DNA from: Ficedula albicollis
Taxonomy: Eukaryota; Chordata; Aves; Passeriformes; Muscicapidae
Assembly: GCF_000247815.1 (NCBI RefSeq)
Contig: NW_004775927.1
Span: 488,223-552,222 of the forward strand
Length of the DNA stretch: 64,000 nt
Direction: 5' to 3'
Shown here: positions 13,501 through 26,100 of the stretch, in pieces
Position numbering within the stretch: the first letter of the stretch is position 1
Layout: every line of letters starts with the position of its first letter
Translations under genes and position numbers: made by a program
Notes under the pieces: generated by a model
What the model was told of the DNA's origin: nothing
Seen by the model: only the letters and a program-made list of their open reading frames with translations
Databases searched by the model: none

Positions 13501-16500
13501 TCTCATGTTATCTGAAGGTGACTACTCAGTTTCAGCAGTGAACTACTCACTCCAGGGAGGTGCTGAGGAGGAGCAGGCTTTACATGTCACATTTGGTAGA
13601 GGGAAGCAAACTGCCTTTTCTCTGGCCTGAAATAATGGGAGAGTCAGGACCAGCACAGCTAGGGAAGCAAGTTTCAGTAAGAAAACTGTCCAGCAAATCC
13701 AAACCACTGTAAGTAGAGGCAAGAAATGGGTCATTTCAGCCAAACTCCTTTCTTTGTAGAAATGGGTACTCTACCTTTGCTATCTGAATTGCACACTAAA
13801 GCGTAAATTTACACTTCATGTGCTATTTTAAAATCCACCCTGCTTAATAATCTATATCAGCAAGAAAACACTTTAAAGTGTCTCTCACAATTAAACCCAG
13901 GCACAACCTTATATAAATCAAAATTTTGCTACCATATCAAAACGTTACACTGGGGCTGTATAACATTGCCCATATCCTCATTACATGCTACACTAATTAC
14001 TACCAGCAGATTCAGAATTTTCTGCACATTAGAGGCTTTTAGAGGAGCTATAAAAAATTTCAGGCATCATTAATTTAAATTTGTATTGAAATTTCCTTTT
14101 GACAGATGGCCAAAAATTACTTACTATTTAGAGTACCAGAGCCTGCCTGTTTGCACATTGGAAGAGGAAAGGGAAAAATTAAAAGGAAGAAGGAAATTTA
14201 TGTCACATTCATTACCTGTTAAATGTTAAGGAGCATTATCCTGCATGAATAAATTATTTCATACAAGCACACAGACTCCAGCTGGTTCTGGCTGACAAAA
14301 ATTGTCTCAAGTCACACAGCAGACAATCATAAAAAGCCTCTCTTAACCGGGAACCACTTAAGGGAGGAGGGATCGATTGAACAAGCGACTAACTGCTACT
14401 CTGGGCATCACTGAAAACATTTAAGGAAATTAGCAAACTATTTCACCTTGCAAGACTGGCAGTAAGCCCCATAATGCTGACACACAAGCCAATTCACAAC
14501 CTGAGCACCGTGCTAGACAAACATCTACTTATCATTTCAAAGTAAACTGCACAAAGTAGATGCCCTTGCTTCCTTCTGGAAGCTGTATGAGTAATAGCAC
14601 TTTTGAATCAACCCCAGACAAAACCAGGCTTTTCAGTACAAATGCTCTCCCTGACATCCATGCCGCATAAACACCACAACACCTCACAAATGTTACAGAA
14701 ACATGACTAGCATATATTGTTTAGAAACAGTGAATGGCATATATAAGCAGCTCTCCTCAGTCACTTTCTTGAATGAAATCATCATGGCTCCATCTGTAGA
14801 GGTAAGCAGCCTCACTCAAGAAACCACAAGGGTTTGTGCTCTCACAGTTAGGTATCTGCCCCACTTGCATTTGTTAGTTTGAGTGCAGGAGAAAGGAAAA
14901 TGGACTAAACTTATCTGCTCACAGTGAAGAGTGGGTGTTCTAGGAAATTGTCATTAATGTGTGCTCCCGCCTGGTCGCATAAAGCAGTAATAGCAGTTCC
15001 AGCCCTCGAGACAAAGAGGCTGAAGTGAAATCCAACACGCTGTTGTCTTATGTCAGCAGATAGACAGCTTCAGTGCCTTTGCAGCTCACGGTGAAAACTG
15101 ACAGCTCCTGTCAGCTCCTGGTTGTCATGCAGAGCCACGTGTGTAACAGCAAAACTGACAACTTTTGGCTCAGTTGCGCTTGGCTGGGACATGTCAGGAG
15201 TGCCAGTGGCAGAATGGGTGTGCTGGGACAGGCTGTGGGACACGTCCCCACCTGTAGTGCCAAAGAACCAAGGTGTCAGCTCTGGTGTCAGCCCTTGACA
15301 GAAAGGTCTCTGATGGGGGCAAAGCAAGTGCCCAGAGCCATGTTACTCCCAACATCAACAAGGGCACATTAGTAGTATCTGCCTGGCAAGATCCTGCTAA
15401 TCTTGTCTAATGCACGCTAGACTCAAGCTGTGAACATCTCCTCCATCACTTGCCCAACCCCAAGAACATATTACATCTTCCTAAAAAAAGCAGGACTAGA
15501 AACTTGACAAACTGTTCCTAAGGGATCAATAAGGTTGGTATAGGTCTTGCCACTTCTAAGAGAAATGCAACTTTTTTTTCCACACTCAGCAGCACCTAAT
15601 AAGGCTTGATCTTGTGTTTCTGAAAACCGTGCAAACTAGGAGAGCAGACCCATCAAGGAAGAGGACAGGGCTAATGTGCAGATGGACACATCTCTCCATC
15701 TGCAGCATTAAAACCCTAGGAGTCCCTGAGAGACTCTGGTGGCTATCAGTATGGAAAAGTATCACATCTCACTGAATCATACTTGTATCTATTACTGAAT
15801 GCTCAAAATTATATAAGTTGCAAGGTATGTTATTACATCTACTCAAGAACACCACCTTACATGGGATTCAGGTATGCTGCATAGTCAGTCAGAACCTGAA
15901 AATTAATTTTTGGAAAAGGAAGGTAGAATCCTCAGTGCAAGCTGCAATGTCACTTTTATCAGGGCAGACGCAAGGGCAGCTCACTCCTCTCCAACTACAG
16001 GACAGCAGGCAGCAACCCACATCTTCCCCTGTGAGCAACAGTGCTCTCCTTCCTCAACTGCATTATAAGGAAATAGTAGAATTACAATTTACAGCCTCCA
16101 AATGACTTAAGACTACTGGTTTATTCCTTCTGTCTCAAAAGCTGGGACACAGGCGCTGGGCAGGCCTTTCTTTCCATCCAAGAACAGCCTCAATACTGTA
16201 CCAGTAAACTCACTGGTCAGCATGTTGCTTGCAATCCTAGCTGCCCCACTACCAGCCATTGCCCAAATGTGACACACAGGCTATGCAGGGTGCTGCCAAT
16301 CAACACAAGCATCACAACCATTTTGGGACTTTTTCCACCACTTTGTGCCACGCTTCAGAAAAATGCAGCTGTCGAGCTACCCTTTACACCCACGAAATGG
16401 AATCCTACCTTGATGGAGTCTCTGTCTGCATGCAGAGCAGCCCCCGTACGAAAGGAGGGGGGAGATATGGTGGCAGGGGATGGGCATGTGGGGGAAGAGA

Positions 16501-16829
16501 GAAAGAGAAAAGTACTAGTTAGTTTACATAAAATTATACATTTATCATACTCTGAAGAAAGAATCCTGATGTCTGTTAAATAATAAATTGCACAGATGTT
16601 AACTTTTCTGTACAGTTAATTATTAATGCTGTACGGCCAGATTTATAAAACTGGATTTCTAGCATTTGAACACAATTTCTGGCTACTGCTAGATAATAAA
16701 CACTAAAGTAATAAACTAGGAACTCTTCTGCATATTCCTCCCTCCTCCCTCCCTTTTGCTTTCTTTAAACAGGAGAACTCAAAAAAAATGAAGGGAAACA
16801 AAGCCACACGCTCCTCCGGCAGCACCTAC

Positions 16830-17034
16830 CTCTTTGGTGATCATTATCATGGTGCTTCTTCTCGTCTTTAATTGGGAGGTGGGACTGGCCCCCCAGTGCA
16901 CTGGAGAGTGCCAGGAGACCAGCACTGCTGCCAATGGGTGGGATGGCTGGAGGCTGCAAGCCCGAGGGGTGCGGAGTGAGCGGCACGGGAAGACCATGTC
17001 CATGTGACAAGTGCTGGGCCTGGAGTTGTTGCTG
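16830..17034 (-). CDS. TLE4: TLE4 coding exon, Q/GP domain junction and GP domain (205 nt, probably coding exon 7)
   Basis: The minus strand has the acceptor TTTTTCACAG, then 68 codons plus one base, then a GTAGGT donor (phase 1). The peptide starts [14 protein letters not shown], runs through [36 protein letters not shown] and [18 protein letters not shown]. This is the start of the Gly/Pro-rich GP domain, known in the family to bind histone deacetylase. The [35 protein letters not shown] pattern fits TLE4; TLE1 and TLE3 differ at several of these positions (TLE1, for example, has a KDDKKHHD stretch). The next exon, expected to begin with a Ser-rich RDSIKSSS-like peptide, was not found before position 1. 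No stop or frameshift is present. Confidence 0.97.
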
Positions 17035-20000
17035 CTGTGAAAAACAAAACGCAGATATTGAATTTGTTCAGGGAGCTGGGGATTGTCTGATTGACATCAA
17101 CCTACATCAACCGTGACTGATCAGATCAATCAATGCACCTGATCGATCCAAGATATCAATGCTCACAATCATCCTGGGGCCTTAAAAATGTCCAGATGTT
17201 TGGACACAACATATTTGGTAAAACTCAGACTGAACTGGAACACAGCAACGACAAAAATCTTAAAATTAAAAAAAAGAGCTAGTGAATGTTACTGTTTCCG
17301 TGATTTTTTTTTTTTTAACAGAGGTATTATTATTTTCTCTTTTTAGTAGAAATGCACCATGTACACATCTAATCAAAACATATGTAACTGTAAAAGCAGT
17401 TATATGATGAAAAAAAAAGCTGAAAATTGAGAAAATTAGTGTTAAACAGTTCTCCCAGCGCTATTGCACAGCATGCAGTGGAAGTTAATTTGAAAGAGAA
17501 AACCTGAATTAACAATCCAGAAAAGGAAACTGGTTGCAGCCACCGTTTTAAGCCCTTTAAGTGTCCTCAGCGGTACTTGAGCAAATTACTAAAGAAAATC
17601 TAATGTAGCAAGGCTTGGGTCCTCCTGTAGGCTTGCTCAATAATGCTGAAATAATTGGGCACTCTGTGCACGTTTAGTGATGCTCGAATGAAAAGCTAGA
17701 GGCTTGCCCTTGTACTCTTCTCTAGCTGCTGACTCTGTGTTGTGACAGGTTTATTTGAGTGGGACTGTGATGCATGCACCAGTAACTGCACTGACAAGAG
17801 TTTAAAGTCATTTTTACCAGTACACTGGCAACACATAGAGAAAGCCCTTGAGAGGTTTGAATTGAAGTGCTTGACCTCAACCAGGGCTGCATCAAGCTCT
17901 GTGCTATACTAACCACTGTGGGGTAGATAGACTGTTGCTATTTGTTGGGAAGGCAAGGGGAAAAAAAAACCAGACAAATCAAACAACAAAAACACGTGAA
18001 AAAGTTTAGTTAAATATATCCCAAGAGATATCTGTTCAGATCTAAGGCTTACACACTAACCAACCATCTAACTAATTTCTGTTTTCTAATTTCAGATTAC
18101 CCCTGAAATTTTCTTTTTATTTTCAAGCAGCTATTGCTCAGGGTAAGTCAAATCCCAAGTCCTCCCAGATTGTTCTCTCCCACCTGCATGTCTGTACACA
18201 GTACTACAGAAGAAATAAAAACTTAACTTGCTCTGCATAAAACCATTCCACTTTAAACTTCTAAGACTTGAGCCCTTTACTTGCATAAGGGTGAGCTGAA
18301 AGGAAAAGGCTGCAAGTCACAGCACACTAGATAACCCTTGCAGCATACTGCACACATACCTCCCTAGACACCCCACCCTGAAAGTACAGATCCTTCTCTT
18401 CTGCTTGGAAATAAACTTCATGCAGTGGAATCAGACTAGCAGTGGCACGCACACATCATCTAACCCAGATCAGTGCCAGGGAAAAGAGGGTAATGATCTA
18501 CAAGAAATCTATGGGGGAATAAAAATACAAAAGAGGGCAGGAGGTGGACACCAAAATCAAGACCAATCAACCAAAAACCTAGAAATAACATTCTTCCAAG
18601 TGGAAGAAGAAGGAAAGGCTAAATCTTTTTCCTGCTTGCGAATTCATGTCATTCCAGCAGGTGTTCCTTCTAGCAGGACGTACCAAACCCATTTTGCTTG
18701 TTTGATGCTCTTATGGCAGGCAGTATGCCTCATTCTTCAGAGTATTCAATTAATTAAATAAAGCAAGAGAAAATAGTGTATTGTTTAGCTTCAGGGTTTT
18801 AACAGGGCTGCCTTACAACAATCTGGCATGCCTGACCTGGGGAGGGAGGAGAAGAATGAGCAAAAGAAAAGGAATGAACAAAGTAATCTCTGTTCTGCTA
18901 CCTGGTTTTGAACAACGAATTTCCTATTCCTATTTGAGAATGTGCTATAAACCACTGCATGAAGATCTTGGTCTGAATCTGCCAGTGGCTTAAAGTAAAG
19001 ACTTTGAGAAGAGCCTGAGAATATCAACAGTGAACTTTCCCCTTGTTAACTACGACACTGTCAACCACAGAGGAGCACTCATTACCACTACTGTACAGAC
19101 CTGCCTACTGACCCGCCCAATTTGCATTATATGACCTCCTCTGTTGCTGTAGGATGGTTTCCAAAGGCCTGGAAGAAAATCACACTGTGAATGTATTACT
19201 CTTTTTTACTGCTCTTTATTGGGAATCTCTATACATAGCTCAGCAAGACAACAGCACAGACTGAAGCTGGGATGTTCTGAATATCGTTAATGACTCTCAG
19301 ATGTAATATGGTATTTAAGAGTAGCAGCCTAGCAGCTTGAGATCACCTGGAACAGCTGGGCTGCCCCAGTCCCTCTTGGCCAAAAATCAATGTGTTTTCA
19401 CTGCAATTCGAATTGCAGAGAGCTCTGAACATAACCGCAGAGAGTGGGGAATTAAAAAACCAAACCCAAAGCCTTCCTGCCATAGAGAACTTTTCTGAAG
19501 AGACCAAGATCTTCCATTAAAAGTAATGGGAACCTGAAATCTGCTAAGAACATGGCCTCAGAAGTGACAAAGTGTCATTAATTGATATAGCAGAATTTTG
19601 GTGCCATTAAGTCACAATCGTAACAGCAGAAAAAATGCTTTGGCATGAAAAGTAGATTGTTATGTAAATTTAAGCTAACACCCGAAATTCCAGCGTAGCC
19701 CCACAAGCCTGTGCCACACAAGGATAATATTGTTGCATGCTGTTAGATGGGGTGGGAGTAATATTTCAACAATGAAAGGAGGCTCATGGACTAGGACTGC
19801 ATTGGTATGGGAAAGACTGCGACCTCCTCCACTCCAAGGAGCAATGCTGAACACCAAAAACGAGGCGCTGGTCCAAAACCAGAAAGGAAGCAAATTCAAA
19901 TGAAACACTGAATGGGCTTTTGCTCTCAAAATATAGAAGCAGAAAAAGAAATAGAAGTATATAATCACATAATTAGCGCTGTTTCCCAATAGGCTTGGTC

Positions 20001-21899
20001 AAGAAGGGAAAGACTAAGTGACATCTCTGACTGCCATTTCCAAACTTTTCAAAACTATTACCGTATTCAAATACCCACACTATGACAGCTTGATCTTGTT
20101 TTTCAATTACTTATGGACAACACTGGTGAGCATCAGGTGGCCTACATGCAGCTATTTCTTTAAATGGAAAGTTATATAAAAATGGGCAATTCCCTAGCCC
20201 ACTGGGCAATCACATTACTGCTACAAAGTGGTAAAAAAGGGGACCTCCTCTGTCATCAAAATGCCAAAGTTATGGAGGAGTAAGGCAACTGATAGTTACT
20301 CTCCACACAAAGAAATATTCCACTATGGAAGAAGGTTCACACTTGTTTCTGACTGTAGCATGAATTTAGATCATAAAATCTGACACAATTTAAAAACTTG
20401 CAAGGAAAGCCTGAAAACGAACCAACTGAGTAACCACATATTTTTTTTTGAAGTTGCTGCAATGCCTTCTCTTCCCCTTCTCCATCTTCTCTTTAATTTG
20501 TTATCTTTGGTCATGTTATTTATGAACTCTTAGCATGTGTAGCATGTGGTTAACTTCAGACAATCCCACCAACGTTGACTACAGTATGCGTAAAGTCAAG
20601 CATACATCTTCATCATTAACAGATAAGAGGTGAAAACTGGGAAAGGCAAACTTTATGATGCTGTAAATTTTCCAGAATTATTTGGAAATAAAAACAAGAG
20701 CAGTTAGCTACCAAGAAATACACCATACGAAACTACAAAGTAGATTGCAATATTTTTAAGGAGCATTCAACACACACAAAATATAAGAGCACAGGATAAA
20801 CACAGCAATCAGAAAGAAGTCAAAAAAGAAAATTGCATTCTTTTTAGCAGTAAGTTTAAGAAGATGATAATTTAAATCAGCTGAGTAGTAAAAACTGAAG
20901 TGAAGCTTTCAAAATACATTAACACATGTCAAATAAAGACAACATCTGGCTGCTACTAATGCTATTTTCTTTTCTATATGTTCTTCTAGGCCATCTAGAG
21001 TAAGGAAAAAAATAACTCCAAAGTCACATCTACACAAATAGATAAAAAGGATTTGCTGAAGGTTTTTATGTGGGTAACACTAATTTTTAGAACTGTCATT
21101 CTAAATATTGATATTTAGCTTAATTCTTTTCCCAACACATCTTAAGAGATCAGCTTTTAAGTAAAATGTGATAACAAACCTACTAACAAATTAGCCTTGA
21201 ATGCTCTCTTGTTATAGTCAGCACATTCAAAGCCTATTTTCCTGGAAGAGATTCAAGTTTCTACTGGATACTTTCCAAGCAGCTCTCTGTTGCAGCAATC
21301 TACCACTTTCCCTCTTGCGGACCCTGAAAATTCACAGCCATTACTCAAACAACCTGACCATACTACTACCTCAAAAAAATCTGAATCAAATAGCTTCACT
21401 GTTTGTTTGAAATGAGTTAAGTGATGTGGTTGGTTGCTCAGAGTGAATCATTAGTAAGATAGCATACAGACAAAGCAGAGCCCAAGAAGAAGAAGAAACA
21501 AAGACATAAAAACAATGGCTCAAGAGTACACAATATCAATGTCAGTGGTTTGAAAACCAGCAAAGGCGATTCTTTGGCACACATAGTTATGAGTGTATTT
21601 AAGATTATATGAATTTTTATCTATCATGCCTCGATGTGATCTACACTGTTTGTACTTCCTTTGTACTGTTCTCTCTCTGCTGGCAGATATTTAAAAAAGA
21701 AAAAAAAAATTCTGATGTTCCGATACAAGACAGCAAAACAGCCTACAAAGAGAGTCATATAGAGTTCCTCCAGTGGAATGGTTCTGGAGATTCATGGATC
21801 TATACCATATAATGGATTTGCATAAAGAAACAGTGCTACTGATGTAGAGTAGAACAACCTACTACCCTTACTCTTTTAAAGAAGACTGAGAATTCTGAA

Positions 21900-23150
21900 A
21901 ATTATTACAATGCCCAGAGTAAAAGGAAATATCCTGGTGGGAATCTTGCAATAGATCACCAAGATGAAGAGGTCGATGAAATATTCTATAAGCAGCTGGA
22001 AGAATTCTCACAATCACAATCAATGAGAGCTCTTTCCTCCCATAAGGGATGTCTGCTGGAAATACAACACAACAGAGAGGAAAAGGTCCAGGAGATTCCT
22101 GGAAGACAATTTCCTGACACAGTAGGGATGAGGGAGACAACAGGAGAAACTGGCTTCCCATGGCATGGAGGAGTGCACTCTTTGCTGGGTTTAAACAGAC
22201 TGGATGGTTGGGCCCGCAGTGCTGGTAACAGTCACACCAGTTGGCAGCCCAAGGCTCAGTGTTGAAGACAGCTCTGCTGAACATCTTTATTGACAGTCTG
22301 GACATGGGGATTGAGTGTCCCCTCAGTCAGTGTGAGAGATGAGTGGCAGATGACACCACATTGGGTAGGAAGGCTCTACTGAGGGTTCTTGACTGGATCA
22401 ATGAGCCAAGGCTAACGGCGTAAGGCTCAACAACAGCCCCATGCAGTGCTGCAGGCTGGAGACAGAGTGTCTGGAGAGCTGACTGCTGGAAAAACACCTG
22501 GGAGTGCCGGCTGACAGCAGCTGAACAGGAGCCAGCATGGTGGCCAGGAAGGCCAGTAGCATGCTGGCCTGGATCAGTAACAGTGTGGCCAGCAGGACCA
22601 GGGATCACTGCCCTGTACTCCCACTGGTGAGGTCACACCTGGAGTGCTGTCTCCAGTTCTGGGGGCCTCAATTCAGGAAAGACTTTGAGGTGCTGGAGTG
22701 TGCCCAGAGAAGGGCAATGGAGCAGGTGAAGGGTCTGGAACACCAGTCCTGTGAGGAGTGGCTGAGGCAGCTGGGGCTGCTTGGACATGAGAAAAGGAGA
22801 CATTATTACTGTCTACAACAGCCTGAGAGGAGGCTCCAGCGCAAAGGGAGCAGTCTCCCCTCCCAGGACACTAGCCTTTGGATGAGAGGAAATGGCCTCA
22901 AGTTGTGCCAAGGGAGGTTTACATTGGATATTAATAAAAACCTCTTCGCTGAAAACATGGTCATGCATTGGAAGAAGCCTCCCAGGAAGGGGGTGGAACC
23001 ACCACAGCTGGAAGCACTCAGAAAAACTTCTGGATGTGGCACCTGGGAACATGGCTTAATTGTGAACACAGTGGTGCTGGTCTAATGGTTGGATTCAATG
23101 ATCTTAGAAATATTTTCCAACATAAAAAATTTCTCTGATTCTATGAAATG
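21900..23150 (+). mobile_element. CR1 LINE, 3' part with decayed reverse-transcriptase ORF and 3' end
   Basis: The order of CR1 landmarks is clear on the plus strand: GATGAAGAGGTCGATGA and CTGCTGGAAATACAACACA words (end of the endonuclease region), TTCCTGGAAGACAATTTCCTGACACAG, an internal deletion, then GCTCAGTGTTGAAGACAGCTCTG (RT region), GCAGATGACACCACATTGGG, AACACCTGGGAGTGCCGGCT, and the 3' end with GATTCTATGA. The segment 22537-23085 stays open for 182 codons and resembles the CR1 ORF2 C-terminus (RSHLE, QFWGPQ, QRRAMEQVKGLE motifs), but the whole is broken by stops and deletions and cannot be active. It lies antisense to TLE4, inside an intron. The 5' limit is approximate. Confidence 0.92.
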
Positions 23151-26100
23151 TATTGGCAATTAGTGGAAAATAAATGCTCAGATTCAAGTGATCTACTAGA
23201 AATCTGAATGTGTCTGCTCACAAAGGGGAATTAACACACACCTTAAAAATCTAGGAATAAGAATGAAACATGATGAAAAAAAGAGAGAAAATAAGGAGCA
23301 GTTATAATAATAGTAATAATGCTTTTTTCTTTTAATCAAACACCAGGCTACTTGCTCTCTAAGATTCAGCAATTTCTCTTTTTGAGGATGCTGATTCCAC
23401 AGAAGCAAAGCAAGCTCTACAGAGGAAACTATGAAAGGAAGGGAAAAAAAATCAATAGCTGTCATTAATCAGAAAAGGAGCATTTAGAGCTCCTACATAA
23501 ATAACAAAGAAACCATCAGAATCATATCTCTACAAATTGCTTCAAAGATCTTTTAAGTGATCTAGGAACAAAAAGTCATCTCCCAAATCATATTGTGGCA
23601 TGAAAGGCAATATATGCAGAGCACATTTCCGTTCTTAATCGTATATATGGGAACATCTGTCAGGATACATGTTTCACCATTTGTCCTGCCTTCCACTATT
23701 ACAACTATTTTTACTCAGTGAAACAGCATAGACAGAGGGCAAAAAATTAATACAGCCTACTAACAAATAAAAGATTCATACCAAAAATTGGACATAACCT
23801 TAAAAAGGGAAAAACCTAGCCCTCTGCAAAAGGGTAAGTTCACCTTCCCACAGAATATTAGAGTTTAGTAGTTCTTTGTGATTGCAGGACTTCACCTCAA
23901 TTTCACACTAGAGGTGGAGGGAGGAAGAATTAAACTCTTCAGAATCACTATTATAATTTAATAAAGGGCAGAAATTCCTACATAAATCACACAACTTAAA
24001 TTCTTTTAACACAACTTTAACGCTTTTTCCTTCTGCCCCATCAATTTCTATATAGAGGAAAGAAAATCCACATGTGCCAGAGAAAGCAGAAAGCACAAAC
24101 AGTAAGGTAAAGGTTTTGCCATGAGAAACCTCTGCTTCAAAACCTTTTCACACAGACCACTGCAAAAAATAACCACGGCAGCAAATAGGTGTTTTCTTCT
24201 ACATATAAACAGATGGCAAAATTAACCTCTGGCTAAGTAGGTGCACACCAGTTCAGGTACCTTACTTACCAAATGCTCCATTAATGCCCTATACATAGGC
24301 ACTGGGAAGAGACTTTTTTTTCTCCTCTGGAGTAACAGTAAAAAGACAGCACTTCTGTTGGGACCTTGTAAATTTTGGTCCTTTCCTCTAGAAATGAGAG
24401 TATTGTCTGTGCTTTTCCCAGCAGACGTCTAAATAATCATCTAGAGTCACCACAGTAGAAAGTTTCTGAAACCCTGGGCTAAAAGTGAAAAATTTACCAT
24501 GTGAGATATACCGCAAATCAAACAGTAGAAGCTAGAAGTTAAGCAATGGCAATGGTCACAGAGAGATTCAAGTGGCTAAATCTATAAGCAATTCTATTAC
24601 CAGAGCTTTTAAATGTGGCAACTGTAACTCAATTCTAAGATTCCTCACAAGTTTTGGTTTTAGAGCCATGTAATACCAGCATAAAATAGATACATGTTAT
24701 GCATCTCACAAATATCTCTCTCTAATGCATCTTATCAAGTCAACCCTTACCAAGTCAAATTTCTACACAGCAATTACTGAGAAGCAGAAGTTCCTTAACT
24801 CCCAAGTGCTAACAACCAGGTTTCATTACGCTTACAGCACACAAGTACACACTGTGTTATGTTTCATCAGGTTGCCTTTCCTTGGGATAAAAACCTAGGT
24901 TGCATAGACTGATCCATTCTTTCCAACCCATTCTGTGTCTTTAATGCAGCCATTTCTGGGGCAGCTGTGGTCCTGTGCAGAGGACTGTAATGCCTGCTCT
25001 TCTCGGAGGTGAGTAGCTTCTTCCCACAAGTGCTAGGACACGTGGATACCATCACCTCTCTCCAAGCAGATTTCACTGGGAGATGTAGTGTTCTGTCTCT
25101 TTAATGCAGTGCCCATTAGCCAGGTAACTGAAACTTGAAGTGAATTATTTTGCTTTAGTGCAGTTTCCCAGTTACAGCAGCTTTGATAAAGGAAGGTCTC
25201 GACACAGATCAAATCACCTGGGTTTAAGTTGCAGCCCCAAGACTGTAGAAGAACCACTTGTTCTTTTTGCCTTAGCCTCTTTAAAAGGTATAAAGGGGAA
25301 AGCAGTACTCCCCTGTTCCACGAACACTCCCAAGGATACGACTATGAAAATCACCAATCAATAAACAACTAACTGTCTTGCTAATAAAGATCAAACATTT
25401 TGAAATACCAGACAACCTAAGAATTTAAGACCTCCCAAATTCTTCATGGAGGGACTTAACATGTAGAAATACTCTACTTATGCAGTACTTTAGTGTCCAT
25501 CCCAGTTAAGCACTGGAGCCCTTGTTCTGGTCCTACATTTAAGACTGAAGACATGAAAAGACCTATCCACCCATCCGTAGCAATGCAAACATTTAACTGA
25601 TCCATTCTATAATACAGCCCTGGTCCTCACTCATTGCTGTAGGCACCAGCCTACAAAATGTGGTTGGAAAAAGTCTAGGTGGCAAATAAATGACCTTGTT
25701 TAGGAGGATCTTATAGTATGAAAACATGATACAATAGCACCTGTCTTTAGGCCATACTGTACAGTAAGGGTACCTATTTAAATAGCACTGTCACTGAGCA
25801 CAAAAACATGGATGATTTTACAATCAAGTGGTTTTGGAAGATCCCTGTCTTCACAATACTTTAAAACCAAATAGACTTTTGTTTTTTTCCCCCAGAAAAC
25901 TGGTACAAGGCTATCACTGAAGGCAATATAAAGCATATAAGAGACCAAGATGGAATACAGCACATCTGTATTTGGTTGGCAACAGCTTCCACTTACTGGA
26001 GTATAGACCCTTCTGGCAACAGTATTATCTGCTTTCTACAGTGTGTGAACTGAAACCATACAAACATAAGTCATAAATAAAATATTGCATACGTTAATGC

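Larger units (their letters stand above)
351..16829 (-). other. TLE4: TLE4 intron after the GP-domain exon (partial)
   Basis: About 16.5 kb of non-coding sequence between the donor at 16829 and the window start. It contains a minus-strand CR1 fragment at its far end, an 18-base A run at 10082-10099, and three X-box-like palindromes near 8.3, 9.4 and 10.5 kb. ORFs here are short and unrelated to any family I recognise; the longest, 8869-9510 plus strand (213 codons), looks like chance. The stretch 13780-14240 is AT-rich with several TAATTA/ATTAAT-type words and few obvious repeats, as seen in conserved non-coding DNA, but conservation cannot be judged from one sequence. I see no RNA gene. Confidence 0.8.

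Noticed and set aside
351..16829. Next TLE4 exon (Ser-rich RDSIKSSS-like peptide)
   Set aside because: No matching minus-strand sequence with splice sites was seen.
22537..23085. 182-codon ORF as a host gene
   Set aside because: The sequence is the decayed C-terminal reverse-transcriptase region of a CR1 LINE, with CR1 landmarks on both sides.
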